From: Sulfitobacter sp. LCG007
GTDB taxonomy: Bacteria > Pseudomonadota > Alphaproteobacteria > Rhodobacterales > Rhodobacteraceae
DNA length: 64,000 nt
Direction of reading: 5' to 3'
Assembly (NCBI RefSeq): GCF_040801785.1
Contig: NZ_CP161805.1
Location: 620,001 to 684,000, forward strand
The notes under the pieces are model-generated. The model had not been told where the DNA came from and did no database searches. It saw only the letters and a list, made by a program, of their open reading frames with translations. Below, in pieces: positions 36,031-45,010 of this stretch (the first letter of the stretch is position 1; the number at the start of each line of letters is the position of its first letter). The position numbers and the translations under genes were made by a program.

Positions 36031-37587
36031 ATGCGGATGTCGCCCTCCCGGTTTTCCCAAAGGCGCAAGGCGGTCGTGATCGGCGCCGGGATCGGGGGGC
36101 TGGCCGCCGCGCTGACACTCGCCGTGTCGGAGTTCGAGGTGGTCGTGCTCGAGCGGCACCCCTCGCCCGGAGGCAAGCTGCGCGCCATCTCGACCCTGGC
36201 CGGGCCGGCTGACGCAGGTCCCACGGTGCTGACGCTGCGCGGGGTGTTCGACGCGCTTTTTGCTTCCGCGGGCGCCAGGCTCGACGAGCATCTCACCCTG
36301 GTCCCGCAGGAGATCCTTGCGCGCCATTTCTGGCCGGGGGGCGGCGTGCTGGACCTGTTCTGTGATCGGGACCGAAGCCGCAGGGCCATCGCCGGGTTCG
36401 CGGGCCGGCGGGATGCGGACGCCTTCGACAGGTTCTGCGCCGATACCGCGCGCCTGTTCGAGGCATTCGACGCACCGGTGATGCGGGCCCCCGTGCCCTC
36501 CCGCTCGGGTGTGGTCGGGAAAGTCATCGCGCAGCCGGGGCTGGTCCCGATGATCGCGCCGCATCGCACATTGCACCATGCGCTCGCGCGCCGTTTCAGG
36601 GATCCCCGGCTGGTTCAGCTCTTCGGGCGCTACGCCACCTATGTCGGCGGTTCGCCCTATCATTCTCCGGCGATCCTGTCGCTGATCTGGCAGGCAGAGG
36701 CGCGGGGCGTCTGGTCGATCGCCGGGGGCATGCATCGTCTGGCCAGGTCGCTGGCGGATCTGGCGGAGGCGAAAGGGGTCGGGTTCCTCTATGGCACCGA
36801 TGTCGAGCGGATCGAGACCGCGCAGGGCAGGGCGACGGGGATCGTGTTGCGCAGTGGACAGCGGATTGGGGCTGACGCGGTCGTCTTCAACGGCGATCCA
36901 CGCGCGCTGGCGCTGGGCGGGGTGGGGCCGGAGCTCTCAGACGCCGCGAAGAGCAGCCTGAAATCGGAGCGCAGCCTGTCGGCCCGCGTCTGGAGCTTCG
37001 CGGCGAGGGTCAGGGGGCCCGACCTCGCGCATCACAACGTTTTCTTCACGAACGATCCGCAGGCGGAGTTCGACGCGCTTCAGGCCGGACGGCTGCCGCG
37101 CGATCCGACACTCTATGTGTGCGCACAGGATCGGGGGGCGCCGGCGCTTTCCGCCCCGGACGGCCCGGAGCGCTTCGAGATCATCGCAAACGCAGCGCCC
37201 CTGACGCGGGGTGCGCCGCCGGTACGGGAGTTCGAGACATGTCAGACGGTGACTTTCGGGACACTGGCGAAGTTCGGTCTGAACTTCGATCGCCTTCCGG
37301 CAAGCCAGGCGCTGACGACGCCAACCGGGTTCGAGGCGCTGTTTCCGGGGAGCGCGGGATCCCTCTACGGGCAGAGTCCTCACGACATGATGGCGACGTT
37401 CCGGAGGCCGACGGCAAGGACGGGGATCGCCGGCCTCTATCTGGCCGGGGGCGGGGTTCATCCGGGGCCGGGGGTTCCCATGGCGGCGCTCTCCGGCCGG
37501 CACGCGGCAGAGGCGATCATGCAGGACCTCGCTTTGACCTGGACGTGCCGCCCGATGGCTACGCCTGGTGGTACGTCGACGGCATAA
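36031..37587 (+). CDS. crtD: 1-hydroxycarotenoid 3,4-desaturase (CrtD)
   Basis: FAD-dependent desaturase acting on hydroxy/methoxyneurosporene. 518 residues, CrtI-type: N-terminal VVIGAGIGGLAAALTLAVS FAD motif, GPTVLTLRGVFDALF, ATYVGGSPYHSPAI, and the C-terminal LYLAGGGVHPGPGVPMAALSG. The start ATG 36031 or 36037 cannot be separated on ribosome binding sites. The 3' end overlaps the chosen crtC start by 43 bp. Confidence 0.93.
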   Translation: MRMSPSRFSQRRKAVVIGAGIGGLAAALTLAVSEFEVVVLERHPSPGGKLRAISTLAGPADAGPTVLTLRGVFDALFASAGARLDEHLTLVPQEILARHFWPGGGVLDLFCDRDRSRRAIAGFAGRRDADAFDRFCADTARLFEAFDAPVMRAPVPSRSGVVGKVIAQPGLVPMIAPHRTLHHALARRFRDPRLVQLFGRYATYVGGSPYHSPAILSLIWQAEARGVWSIAGGMHRLARSLADLAEAKGVGFLYGTDVERIETAQGRATGIVLRSGQRIGADAVVFNGDPRALALGGVGPELSDAAKSSLKSERSLSARVWSFAARVRGPDLAHHNVFFTNDPQAEFDALQAGRLPRDPTLYVCAQDRGAPALSAPDGPERFEIIANAAPLTRGAPPVREFETCQTVTFGTLAKFGLNFDRLPASQALTTPTGFEALFPGSAGSLYGQSPHDMMATFRRPTARTGIAGLYLAGGGVHPGPGVPMAALSGRHAAEAIMQDLALTWTCRPMATPGGTSTA

Positions 37588-38468
37588 GCCACGACCAGAC
37601 CCGAGCGATCTCGATCATCGGTTTCATAGGATCGGTCTTCTCGCCCTGGTACGCCTGGTCGGGGCGCCGCGATCCGGCCGATCACTGCTGCATCAACGTC
37701 GTCACCTGCGGCCCCGGCGGACGGTTCGCCATGACAGACCGGGGCTGCGCGGCGCTGCGGCAGGCGCAGGGCAGCCTCGAGATCGGACCCTCGTCGATGA
37801 AATGGACCGACGGACGGCTGATCATCGACATCGACGAGGCGGGCGCGCTTCCCCGGCTCGGCCGGATACGGGGGACGGTCACGCTCGCGCCTTGCTGTAT
37901 CTCGGGCGTCGAGCTGGCGCTGACCGGAGATGGCGCCCATGTCTGGCGCCCTTTCGCCCCGACCGCATCGATTGACGTGCGGCTGGATGCGCCGGGCTGG
38001 CAGTGGCAGGGTCACGGCTATTTCGACGCAAATTTCGGAACGCGGGCTCTGGAGAAGGACTTCGATACCTGGACCTGGGGCCGCTACCCGTTACGGGACG
38101 GATGCGCCTGTTTCTACGACGCAACCCTGGTTGACGGCGTTAGGCAACGGCACGGGTTCGGTTTCGGTTCCGACGGATCGCCCCGTGTTCTGGATCTGCC
38201 GACGGCCAGCCTGCCGCGCAGCGGATGGGCCGTGGAACGGTCGACGCGGAGCGATGCGGGGCATCAACCGGCGCAGGTCAAAAGCATGCTCGATGCACCG
38301 TTCTACTCGCGCTCGCTGGTGCGCAACCGGATAGAAGGCGAAGATACGACCGGCGTTCATGAAGCGCTCGATCTGCGGCGCTTCCGTTCTTCCTTCTTGA
38401 AGGTCATGCTCGCCTGCCGCGTGCCACGCCGGGCCGGATGGACGTTCAGCCCGACGCGGCAGGCCTGA
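37545..38468 (+). CDS. crtC: Carotenoid 1,2-hydratase (hydroxyneurosporene synthase)
   Basis: Adds water across the 1,2 double bond of neurosporene or its derivatives. 307 residues from a GTG at 37545; the frame has no ATG near the beginning of family similarity (PPDGYAWWYVDGIS). The core IGFIGSVFSPWYAWSGRRDP, HCCINVVTCGPGGRFAMTDRG, HVWRPFAPTASIDV and GHGYFDANFGT is typical. Homologues in Rhodobacter start later, near the FVGSVFSPWY segment. The 3' end overlaps the convergent tspO by 23 bp. Confidence 0.88.
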   Translation: MPPDGYAWWYVDGISHDQTRAISIIGFIGSVFSPWYAWSGRRDPADHCCINVVTCGPGGRFAMTDRGCAALRQAQGSLEIGPSSMKWTDGRLIIDIDEAGALPRLGRIRGTVTLAPCCISGVELALTGDGAHVWRPFAPTASIDVRLDAPGWQWQGHGYFDANFGTRALEKDFDTWTWGRYPLRDGCACFYDATLVDGVRQRHGFGFGSDGSPRVLDLPTASLPRSGWAVERSTRSDAGHQPAQVKSMLDAPFYSRSLVRNRIEGEDTTGVHEALDLRRFRSSFLKVMLACRVPRRAGWTFSPTRQA

Positions 38469-38925
38469 GCGCTTCCTCGGGATTGAGCCGCCACACCGCC
38501 ATGTTCAGGGCGCCGGCAACGGTGACCCAGGTCAGATAGGGTACGAACAGAAGCCCCGCGATCATGTCCAGCCGGAACAGGGCCAGCATCGTCGCAGCGA
38601 CGGCAAGCCAGAGCACGCTCAGCACGGCCATGCCGGCACGGATGCGATGGAGGCCGAAGAATACCGGGGTCCACAGCGCGTTGAGTGCGATCTGAAGTGA
38701 CCAGAGGGCCATTGCCAGACCGTTGTCGGGCAGCACAGCCGCGCGCGCCCCGGCAAACGCCATGCAGAAATAAAGCGTCGTCCACGCCACGGGAAAGAGC
38801 CAGTTGGGAGGAGTCCAGGAAGGCTTTCTCAGCCGCTCGTACCAGGCGCCGGGCATGAACATCGCGCCGGTTGTGCCCGCTCCGAGGCAGGCGGCGAGGA
38901 AAACGAGGAAGATGATCCAGAACAT
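38446..38925 (-). CDS. tspO: Tryptophan-rich sensory protein TspO (CrtK)
   Basis: Five-helix membrane protein of the TspO/MBR family, 159 residues, rich in Trp: PSWTPPNWLFPVAWTTLYFCMAFAGA and LWLAVAATMLALFRLD. In Rhodobacter it is an outer-membrane regulator that affects photosynthesis gene expression in response to O2, through tetrapyrroles. It lies 5 bp after crtB, completing crtI-crtB-tspO (crtIBK). Confidence 0.94.
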   Translation of the reverse strand: MFWIIFLVFLAACLGAGTTGAMFMPGAWYERLRKPSWTPPNWLFPVAWTTLYFCMAFAGARAAVLPDNGLAMALWSLQIALNALWTPVFFGLHRIRAGMAVLSVLWLAVAATMLALFRLDMIAGLLFVPYLTWVTVAGALNMAVWRLNPEEALRPAASG

Positions 38926-38930
38926 GACTT

Positions 38931-39971
38931 CTACTTAGGCCGCGCCAGTCCCTCCGCCAAGGCGCGGCGCCTGGAATTGTCGGTCAGTGTGACCTGGGCC
39001 AGGGCGGAGCAGACCGTATCGCTCCAGGATTGGCGCGGCGCGCGGCGTTCGGCCGCGGCATCGACCAGGAAGGCGACTTCCGGAAGCGGGCGGGCATAAA
39101 GCATGGCCGACTGCGGCATCGCCATGGTGCCGGCGCTGCGCGCGAGCGAAACGCCAAGCCAGCCCAGCTTCTGGGCAAGGCCGGTACGCGCGCGCCGGGT
39201 GACGGAGTCGTGGCCGTTGGCGCGGATGCGTCCGCCGATACCGGCATAGATGTAGCGCGCCGCGAAGATGCCGGGTCTGCAGTCGGAAGGCAGCGCCCTG
39301 ATGCCGGCCTCGGACCTGGCGTAGAGTTCATCGGCCCGCAGCAACAGCCGTCGCACCACCTGGCGGATCTCGTCGCGCGGGGTGGGATCCGACAGAAATG
39401 CGGACGGTTCGATACCGGCGTCGCGCAGCCAGTCCAGGGGAAGGTAGAGACGGTTCTCGGATGCGTCCTCTCCCACGTCCCGGGCAATGTTGGTCAGCTG
39501 CATCGCCACGCCGAGGTCGCAGGCGCGGGCAAGCGCGTCGGCGTCGCGGACCCGCATGAGAACGCACATCATCGCGCCGACCGAGCCCGCAACCCGTGCG
39601 GAATAGGCTGTCAGATCCGAAATCGTGTCGTAGCGGCGTTCCATCGCATCCCATTCCAGCCCTTCCAGCAGGGCTTCGGGCAGGGCGCGCGGCATATCGT
39701 ATTGCGCGATCACATCCGCGAAGGCGCGATCCGGCGCGGCGTTGCGGGGACGGCCGGCATAGGCAAGCTCGAGCCGCTCGCGCAGCGACCGGACCGCGGC
39801 GGACTTGCGCGCTTGCAGATCGACCTCGTCGTCGGCCAGGCGGCAGAAGCAGTAGAGAACCAGCACCGGCGCGCGGACCCGCTCTGGCAGCAGGCGCGAG
39901 GCGGCGTGGAAGGAATGCGAGCCGTTGCGGATCGAGTCGCGGCAATGGGCGAAGTCGTCGGGATCGATCAT
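38931..39971 (-). CDS. crtB: 15-cis-phytoene synthase
   Basis: Head-to-head condensation of two GGPP to phytoene. 346 residues; aspartate motifs DDEVD (in RLADDEVD, first motif) and NIARDVGEDASENRLYLP (second motif). GSHSFHAASRLLP and RYIYAGIGGRIRANGHD are also typical. ATG 39971 overlaps the crtI stop as ATGA. Confidence 0.96.
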   Translation of the reverse strand: MIDPDDFAHCRDSIRNGSHSFHAASRLLPERVRAPVLVLYCFCRLADDEVDLQARKSAAVRSLRERLELAYAGRPRNAAPDRAFADVIAQYDMPRALPEALLEGLEWDAMERRYDTISDLTAYSARVAGSVGAMMCVLMRVRDADALARACDLGVAMQLTNIARDVGEDASENRLYLPLDWLRDAGIEPSAFLSDPTPRDEIRQVVRRLLLRADELYARSEAGIRALPSDCRPGIFAARYIYAGIGGRIRANGHDSVTRRARTGLAQKLGWLGVSLARSAGTMAMPQSAMLYARPLPEVAFLVDAAAERRAPRQSWSDTVCSALAQVTLTDNSRRRALAEGLARPK

Positions 39972-41518
39972 GAGGCACCTGCTTTCGCCGCATCCGGCAC
40001 GAGTTTTCCGAGAACCTCGGCACTGGAAATCACGCCGGGAAGCCCCGCGCCGGGATGGGTTCCGGCCCCGACGAGGTAGAGCCCGCGGACCTCCTCGCTG
40101 ACGTTGTGGGGCCGGAACCATGCGCTCTGGAGGATCCGGGGTTCGATCGAGAAGCCGGCGCCGTAGGGGCTGAGATAGCGATCGCGGAACGTCTCGGGGG
40201 TGAATACTGTCGAAGCGCTGAGATGCGCGCCCAGCCCCGGGAGCAGCCGCTCTTCCAGAACCGCCTGCACGCGTTCGCGGTAGCGTTCGGCCATCTGCGA
40301 CCAGTCGACCGGATTGGCGTGCCCGAGATGCGGCACAGGGCTGAGGGCATAGAACGTGTCGCCGTCTTCCGGGGCGACGCCGGGGTCGGTCACGCTGGGC
40401 CGATGGACATAAAGGCTCATGTCCTCGGCCAGCCGGCCGCTGATGAAGATGTCGCGCAGCAGCGGGCCGTAGCGGGGTCCGTTGAGAATGGTATGATGCC
40501 CCACATCGCGCCATTTTCCCCGGGTGCCGCGCGTACCGAAGTACCACACGAAAAGCCCCATGCTCCACCGCGAGGCCTTCAGTCGCCGGCTGGTCCAGCG
40601 CCGGCGCGCGAGATTGCGCAGCAGATGGCTGTAAGTGTGTCCGGAATCCGCGTTCGACACCACGATGTCCGCGCCGACCAGCTGTCCGTTCGACAGGCGC
40701 ACGCCCGCGGCGCGTCCCGATCTGACGAGGATCTGATCCACTTCAGTGCCCAGCTGGATCAGGCCGTGCTGTCCCTCTATCACCTTCCCCATGGCGTCCG
40801 CGATCGCCGCAACTCCGCCCATCGCGTAGTGAACGCCGAAACGCTTCTCGAGGTGGCTGACGAGAATGTACATCGACGTGACGTTGAAGGGGTCTCCCCC
40901 GATGAAGAGGGGATGGAAGCTGAATGCCATGCGCAGGCGCGGATCCCGGAAGCGGCGCGCCACATGCGCATGTACCGAGCGGTCGGCCCGCAGCGCGATG
41001 AAGCGGGGAAGCGTCCTGATCAGGTCCGAGAACCTGTGCATCGACTGCCGGCCAAGCCCTTCGAAGCCGAATTGGTAGCGGGCCTCGCTGTCGCGAAGAA
41101 ACTGCTCGTAGCCCTGCGCATCGCGGGGCGACAGTCGCCGGACCTGCCGGCGCATCGTCTCGGTGTCCTGGCTGGCCTTGAACCTCGACCCGTCCGGCCA
41201 GCGGATTTCGTAGAAGGTATCGAGCGCACGCAGGTCGACGTCGGTATCGAAGTCGCGGCCACAAGCGCTCCAGAGTTCGCGGAACAGCTGGGGAACGGTG
41301 ACGATCGTCGGGCCAAGGTCGAACCTGTGCCCATTCTGGAGGATGGAGGAACCCCGCCCGCCAAGGGTCTTGAGGCGGTCGATGACGGTGACGCGGTAGC
41401 CCTTTGCGCCCAGTCGCATGGCCGCGGCGAGCCCGCCCAGCCCCGCACCGATCACGACGGCATGGGGTCTGTGCTCCAAGCCTGTCAGATGCGCAAGGGA
41501 GGTGTCGATCCGCGTCAT
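39968..41518 (-). CDS. crtI: Phytoene desaturase (neurosporene-forming type)
   Basis: FAD-dependent desaturase turning phytoene into neurosporene in spheroidene-type organisms. 516 residues; FAD motif VVIGAGLGGLAAAMRLGAKG (about 21-40), FDLGPTIVTVP, FHPLFIGGDPFNV and C-terminal LYLVGAGTHPGAGLPGVISSAEV. That it is the three-step type is inferred from the crtACDEF context. Divergent from crtA, with a PpsR box 20 bp before its start. Confidence 0.95.
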   Translation of the reverse strand: MTRIDTSLAHLTGLEHRPHAVVIGAGLGGLAAAMRLGAKGYRVTVIDRLKTLGGRGSSILQNGHRFDLGPTIVTVPQLFRELWSACGRDFDTDVDLRALDTFYEIRWPDGSRFKASQDTETMRRQVRRLSPRDAQGYEQFLRDSEARYQFGFEGLGRQSMHRFSDLIRTLPRFIALRADRSVHAHVARRFRDPRLRMAFSFHPLFIGGDPFNVTSMYILVSHLEKRFGVHYAMGGVAAIADAMGKVIEGQHGLIQLGTEVDQILVRSGRAAGVRLSNGQLVGADIVVSNADSGHTYSHLLRNLARRRWTSRRLKASRWSMGLFVWYFGTRGTRGKWRDVGHHTILNGPRYGPLLRDIFISGRLAEDMSLYVHRPSVTDPGVAPEDGDTFYALSPVPHLGHANPVDWSQMAERYRERVQAVLEERLLPGLGAHLSASTVFTPETFRDRYLSPYGAGFSIEPRILQSAWFRPHNVSEEVRGLYLVGAGTHPGAGLPGVISSAEVLGKLVPDAAKAGAS

Positions 41519-41537
41519 TATAATCCAACAGTAGATG

Positions 41538-41555
41538 TGTCAGTTTTGATTTACA
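41538..41555. promoter_or_regulatory. PpsR box between crtI and crtA
   Basis: Exact TGT-N12-ACA: TGT 41538-41540, ACA 41553-41555, in the AT-rich 85-bp crtI-crtA gap. A near match (TGT-N12-ACG, 41592-41609) lies closer to crtA. Known Rhodobacter crtI/crtA promoters are regulated from this intergenic region. Confidence 0.75.
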
Positions 41556-41603
41556 ATATGGGTTGAATCGCTTTTCATGTGAATAAGTTTCTGTCAGAAA
41601 TGA

Positions 41604-42338
41604 GTGACGGGACTTGACGGGAGGAAGCAAATTCAAACCGTTACGCTCAGTTTCTTCCGCTTTGAACGCCGATCCGGCAAGGTGTGGGCGTTCGCGATGA
41701 TGCTTGGCGCCCGACAGCCGTTGTCGCATGTGCCCGGGCTCGTCTTCTGGAAACTTCTCGGTTCGGGCACGGGGGAGGGCTTCACCCCGGTGCCGAATAC
41801 CGGCGTCTATGCGATCCTGGCCGTCTGGCGTGACCGGGCATCAGCGCACGACGGGCTCGCGCGGCCGGTCTTCCAGCGCTATCGTGCCCGCGCCGCAGAG
41901 CACTGGACGATCTTTCTGGGGCCGGTGTCCAGCCGCGGCCGATGGTCGGGCGTGTCGCCCTTCGAGGTTCAAGCCGGCAATCAGGCGAAAGGCCCGATCG
42001 CCGCGCTTACCCGCGCCACCATCCGCCCCGCAGTCGCGCTGAGATTTTGGCAGCGCGTTCCGAACATCAGCCGGGTGATCGGAGAGGATGGCAACGTGCT
42101 TTTCAAGATCGGCATCGGAGAGGTGCCGCTGCTGCATCAGGTGACATTCTCGATCTGGCCCGACATCGCGAGCATGTCCGCATTTGCCCGGGCGAACGGA
42201 CCGCACGCCCGCGCCATCCGGGCCGTGCGCGAGAACAACTGGTTTCGGGAGGAGCTCTACGCGCGGTTCCGCATCCTGGAAGAGACCGGAAGCTGGGGCG
42301 GCGGGAGCCCGCTGAACAGGAGCCTGGGCGCCGCATGA
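41604..42338 (+). CDS. crtA: Spheroidene monooxygenase
   Basis: Oxygenase converting spheroidene to spheroidenone with O2. Family features: VWAFAMMLGARQPL, GLVFWKLLGSGTGEGFTP, NTGVYAILAVW and GLRFWQ-like VALRFWQRVPNISR. The frame lacks an ATG near the family N-terminus. GTG 41604 is taken as the conventional start (244 aa) but has no visible ribosome binding site, whereas GGGAGGA (41619-41625) lies 5-6 nt before an ATT at 41631, giving 235 aa. The true start is therefore uncertain. The stop overlaps bchI (ATGA). Confidence 0.9.
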   Translation: MTGLDGRKQIQTVTLSFFRFERRSGKVWAFAMMLGARQPLSHVPGLVFWKLLGSGTGEGFTPVPNTGVYAILAVWRDRASAHDGLARPVFQRYRARAAEHWTIFLGPVSSRGRWSGVSPFEVQAGNQAKGPIAALTRATIRPAVALRFWQRVPNISRVIGEDGNVLFKIGIGEVPLLHQVTFSIWPDIASMSAFARANGPHARAIRAVRENNWFREELYARFRILEETGSWGGGSPLNRSLGAA

Positions 42339-43339
42339 AGAAATCCTTTCCATTCTCCGCCATCGTCGGTCAGGAGCAGATGAAGCTCTCCATGATCCTG
42401 ACGGCCATAGACCAGCGCCTCGGCGGCGTTCTGGTGTTCGGCGACCGGGGGACCGGAAAATCGACCGCGGTGCGCGCCCTCGCTGCGCTCTTGCCGTCGA
42501 TCACCGTGGTGCGTGCATGTCCGGTCAATTCCGCGGGACCCCAGGACTGTCCCGACTGGGCCGGCATCACCTGCTTCGAGACCGAGGACCGGCTTACGCC
42601 CGTGGTGGATCTGCCTCTCGGGGTGACGGAGGACCGGGTGACGGGTGCGCTCGACATCGAACGGGCGCTGACCCGCGGCGAGAAGGCCTTCCAGCCCGGA
42701 CTGCTTGCACAGGCCAATCGGGGCTACCTCTACATAGACGAGGTCAATCTTCTCGAGGATCACATCGTCGATCTGCTGCTCGACGTGGCGCAATCGGGCG
42801 AGAACGTTGTCGAACGTGAAGGGTTGTCGATCCGTCATGCGGCGCGTTTCGTGCTCGTCGGGTCGGGCAATCCCGAAGAGGGGGAATTGCGGCCCCAGCT
42901 TCTCGACCGCTTCGGCTTGCTGGTCGAGGTCCGCTCGCCCGAAAGCATCGACGAACGGGTGGAAGTCATCGAACGCCGTGACGCTTTCGAGACGGATCCG
43001 GACCGGTTCGCGAAGAAATGGGCAAGGGAAGACCGCAAGATCCGCGATGCGATCTCGACGGCGCGCGGCGCACTCGGGTCGGTGAAGGTTTCCAGGGCCG
43101 TCCTGCGCGACTGCGCGCGCCTTTGTGTCGAGCTTGGGGCGGACGGGTTGCGGGGGGAACTGACGCTGCTGCGGGCGGGGCGCGCCCTTGCGGCCTACCG
43201 TGGCGATCCGGCTCTCGGCCGCGCGCATCTGCGAGCGGTCGCACCGCTCGCCCTCAGCCATCGTCTTCGGCGCGATCCGATGGACGAAGCGGGCTCGAGT
43301 TCTCGTGTCCTGCGCGCCGTCGACGAAGTTCTGGCATGA
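42335..43339 (+). CDS. bchI: Magnesium chelatase ATPase subunit I
   Basis: AAA+ subunit of Mg-chelatase, 334 residues. Walker A GDRGTGKST (36-44), Walker B YLYIDEVNLL (about 136-145), sensor motif VLVGSGNPEEGELRPQLLDRFG. N-terminal FPFSAIVGQEQMK is typical. ATG 42335 overlaps the crtA stop and its own stop overlaps the bchD start (ATGA). Confidence 0.97.
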   Translation: MKKSFPFSAIVGQEQMKLSMILTAIDQRLGGVLVFGDRGTGKSTAVRALAALLPSITVVRACPVNSAGPQDCPDWAGITCFETEDRLTPVVDLPLGVTEDRVTGALDIERALTRGEKAFQPGLLAQANRGYLYIDEVNLLEDHIVDLLLDVAQSGENVVEREGLSIRHAARFVLVGSGNPEEGELRPQLLDRFGLLVEVRSPESIDERVEVIERRDAFETDPDRFAKKWAREDRKIRDAISTARGALGSVKVSRAVLRDCARLCVELGADGLRGELTLLRAGRALAAYRGDPALGRAHLRAVAPLALSHRLRRDPMDEAGSSSRVLRAVDEVLA

Positions 43340-45009
43340 GCGGGGAAGGCGCCACCTCGGCGTGGGAGCGGGCCTGTCTTGCCCTGCATCTGCTCTGCAT
43401 CGACCCTGCCGGCCTCGGCGGCATGGCCATCCGCGCACGTTCCGGTCCGGTCCGCGATGCCTTCTCGGATCTTCTCGTCCGCCTGCCGCTGAAGCTGGTC
43501 AAGCTGCAGACGCAGATCGACGACGATGCGCTCTTTGGCGGCGTGGACGTGGCGGGAACGCTCGCGCAGGGTAGGCTTGTTCGGACCCGCGGGCTGACCC
43601 GCGACGTTTCGGCCCTCGTCCTGCCCATGGCAGAGCGCTGCGGGACCGGGCTTGCCGCGCGACTGGCGCATGTGCTCGACGCAGGCGGTCACAGTCTCAT
43701 CCTTCTCGACGAGGGCGCCGAACCCGAGGAAACGGCACCGCCGATCCTGACGGAGCGTGTGGCGTTCCATGTGGACCTGACGGACATCGGCCGGATGGAG
43801 GCGACCCCCGTGCCGGTGCCCGATCTCGATGCGGCGCGCGAAAGGTATGGCCGGATCCCCGCCGATGCGGCCGCGACGCGGACGCTGGCGGCGCTGGCCC
43901 TGCGGTTCGGGATCGGCAGCCTGCGGGCGCCCCTGCGCGCGCTTGCGGTTGCCCGTGCGCATGCGGCGCTCGACGGTCGAAATCTGGTCGGGTCGGACGA
44001 CATTCGTATCGCGGCAGAACTGGTCTATCCGCACCGGGCAACGGCGGTCCCGAATGAGCCGGAGCAGGAAGCCGACATGACGCCCGAGGATGCGCAGTCT
44101 GGCGATCAGAGCGACGCGCCGACCCCTGAACGCGGGGAGATCCCGCAGGAACTGCTGGTCGCGGCGGTCAGGGCCCTGCTGCCAGACCGCCTGCTCGATG
44201 CGTCAACCGGACCCGGGCGCAGCGGGGCCTTCGCGGGTTCTGGCGCCGGGCTCAGAAAAGCCGGCAACCGCCGTGGCCGTCCGTTGACTTCCAGACCCGG
44301 CAGGCCCGGTGGACAGAGCAGGATCGACCTTGTCGCGACGCTGCGGGCCGCCGCGCCCTGGCAGAATTTGAGGCAGGCCGCCACGGCAGATGCGAAGCGT
44401 GTCGTCGTTCATCCGTCGGACATCCGTCTCAGACGGTATGAAGAGCAGAGCGACCGGATACTGATTTTCACCGTGGACGCCTCGGGCTCGTCCGCGATGT
44501 CGCGGCTGGCCGAGGCCAAGGGCGCCGTAGAACTGCTGCTGGCGCAATCCTACGCACGCCGGGACCACGTCGCGTTGATCGCTTTCCGCGGAACCTCCGC
44601 CGAGCTTCTCCTGCCGCCCACCCGCTCGCTCGTCCAGGCCAAGCGCCGGCTGTCCGCGCTCCCGGGCGGCGGGGCGACGCCGCTGGCCGCGGGCCTTCAG
44701 GCCGCCGCCGTTCTCGCCGCCGGCGAACAGCGCCGGGGCCTGACGGCCACCATCGTTCTGCTGACGGACGGACGCGCGAATGTCGCGCTTTCCGGGGAAG
44801 CGGACCGGTCGCGCGCGGCAAGCGACGCAGAGCAGGTCGCGGCCTGGGTGCGCGCGGGCAACATCGGCGGTATCGTCCTCGACACGGGAAACCGGCCGCA
44901 CGGCCCTCTGCAGGCGCTCGCGAGCCTGATGCGCGCGCGCTATGTGCCGCTGCCGCGCGCCGATGCCCGAAAGATGAGCGCCGCCATCGGCAGCGCCCTC
45001 GAGACCTAG
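43336..45009 (+). CDS. bchD: Magnesium chelatase subunit D
   Basis: 557-residue partner of BchI. N-terminal degenerate AAA+ domain (no intact Walker A), an acidic/proline-rich linker (about 235-270), and a C-terminal integrin-I domain with the MIDAS DASGSS beginning at Asp381, plus TPLAAGL and LLTDGRANV. BchI-BchD form the ATP-driven complex that works on BchH. One base separates its stop from bchO. Confidence 0.96.
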   Translation: MSGEGATSAWERACLALHLLCIDPAGLGGMAIRARSGPVRDAFSDLLVRLPLKLVKLQTQIDDDALFGGVDVAGTLAQGRLVRTRGLTRDVSALVLPMAERCGTGLAARLAHVLDAGGHSLILLDEGAEPEETAPPILTERVAFHVDLTDIGRMEATPVPVPDLDAARERYGRIPADAAATRTLAALALRFGIGSLRAPLRALAVARAHAALDGRNLVGSDDIRIAAELVYPHRATAVPNEPEQEADMTPEDAQSGDQSDAPTPERGEIPQELLVAAVRALLPDRLLDASTGPGRSGAFAGSGAGLRKAGNRRGRPLTSRPGRPGGQSRIDLVATLRAAAPWQNLRQAATADAKRVVVHPSDIRLRRYEEQSDRILIFTVDASGSSAMSRLAEAKGAVELLLAQSYARRDHVALIAFRGTSAELLLPPTRSLVQAKRRLSALPGGGATPLAAGLQAAAVLAAGEQRRGLTATIVLLTDGRANVALSGEADRSRAASDAEQVAAWVRAGNIGGIVLDTGNRPHGPLQALASLMRARYVPLPRADARKMSAAIGSALET

Positions 45010-45010
45010 C

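Noticed and set aside
41592-41609. TGT-N12-ACG near crtA as a second PpsR box
   Set aside because: One mismatch in the defined half-site; cannot be separated from chance without a weight matrix.
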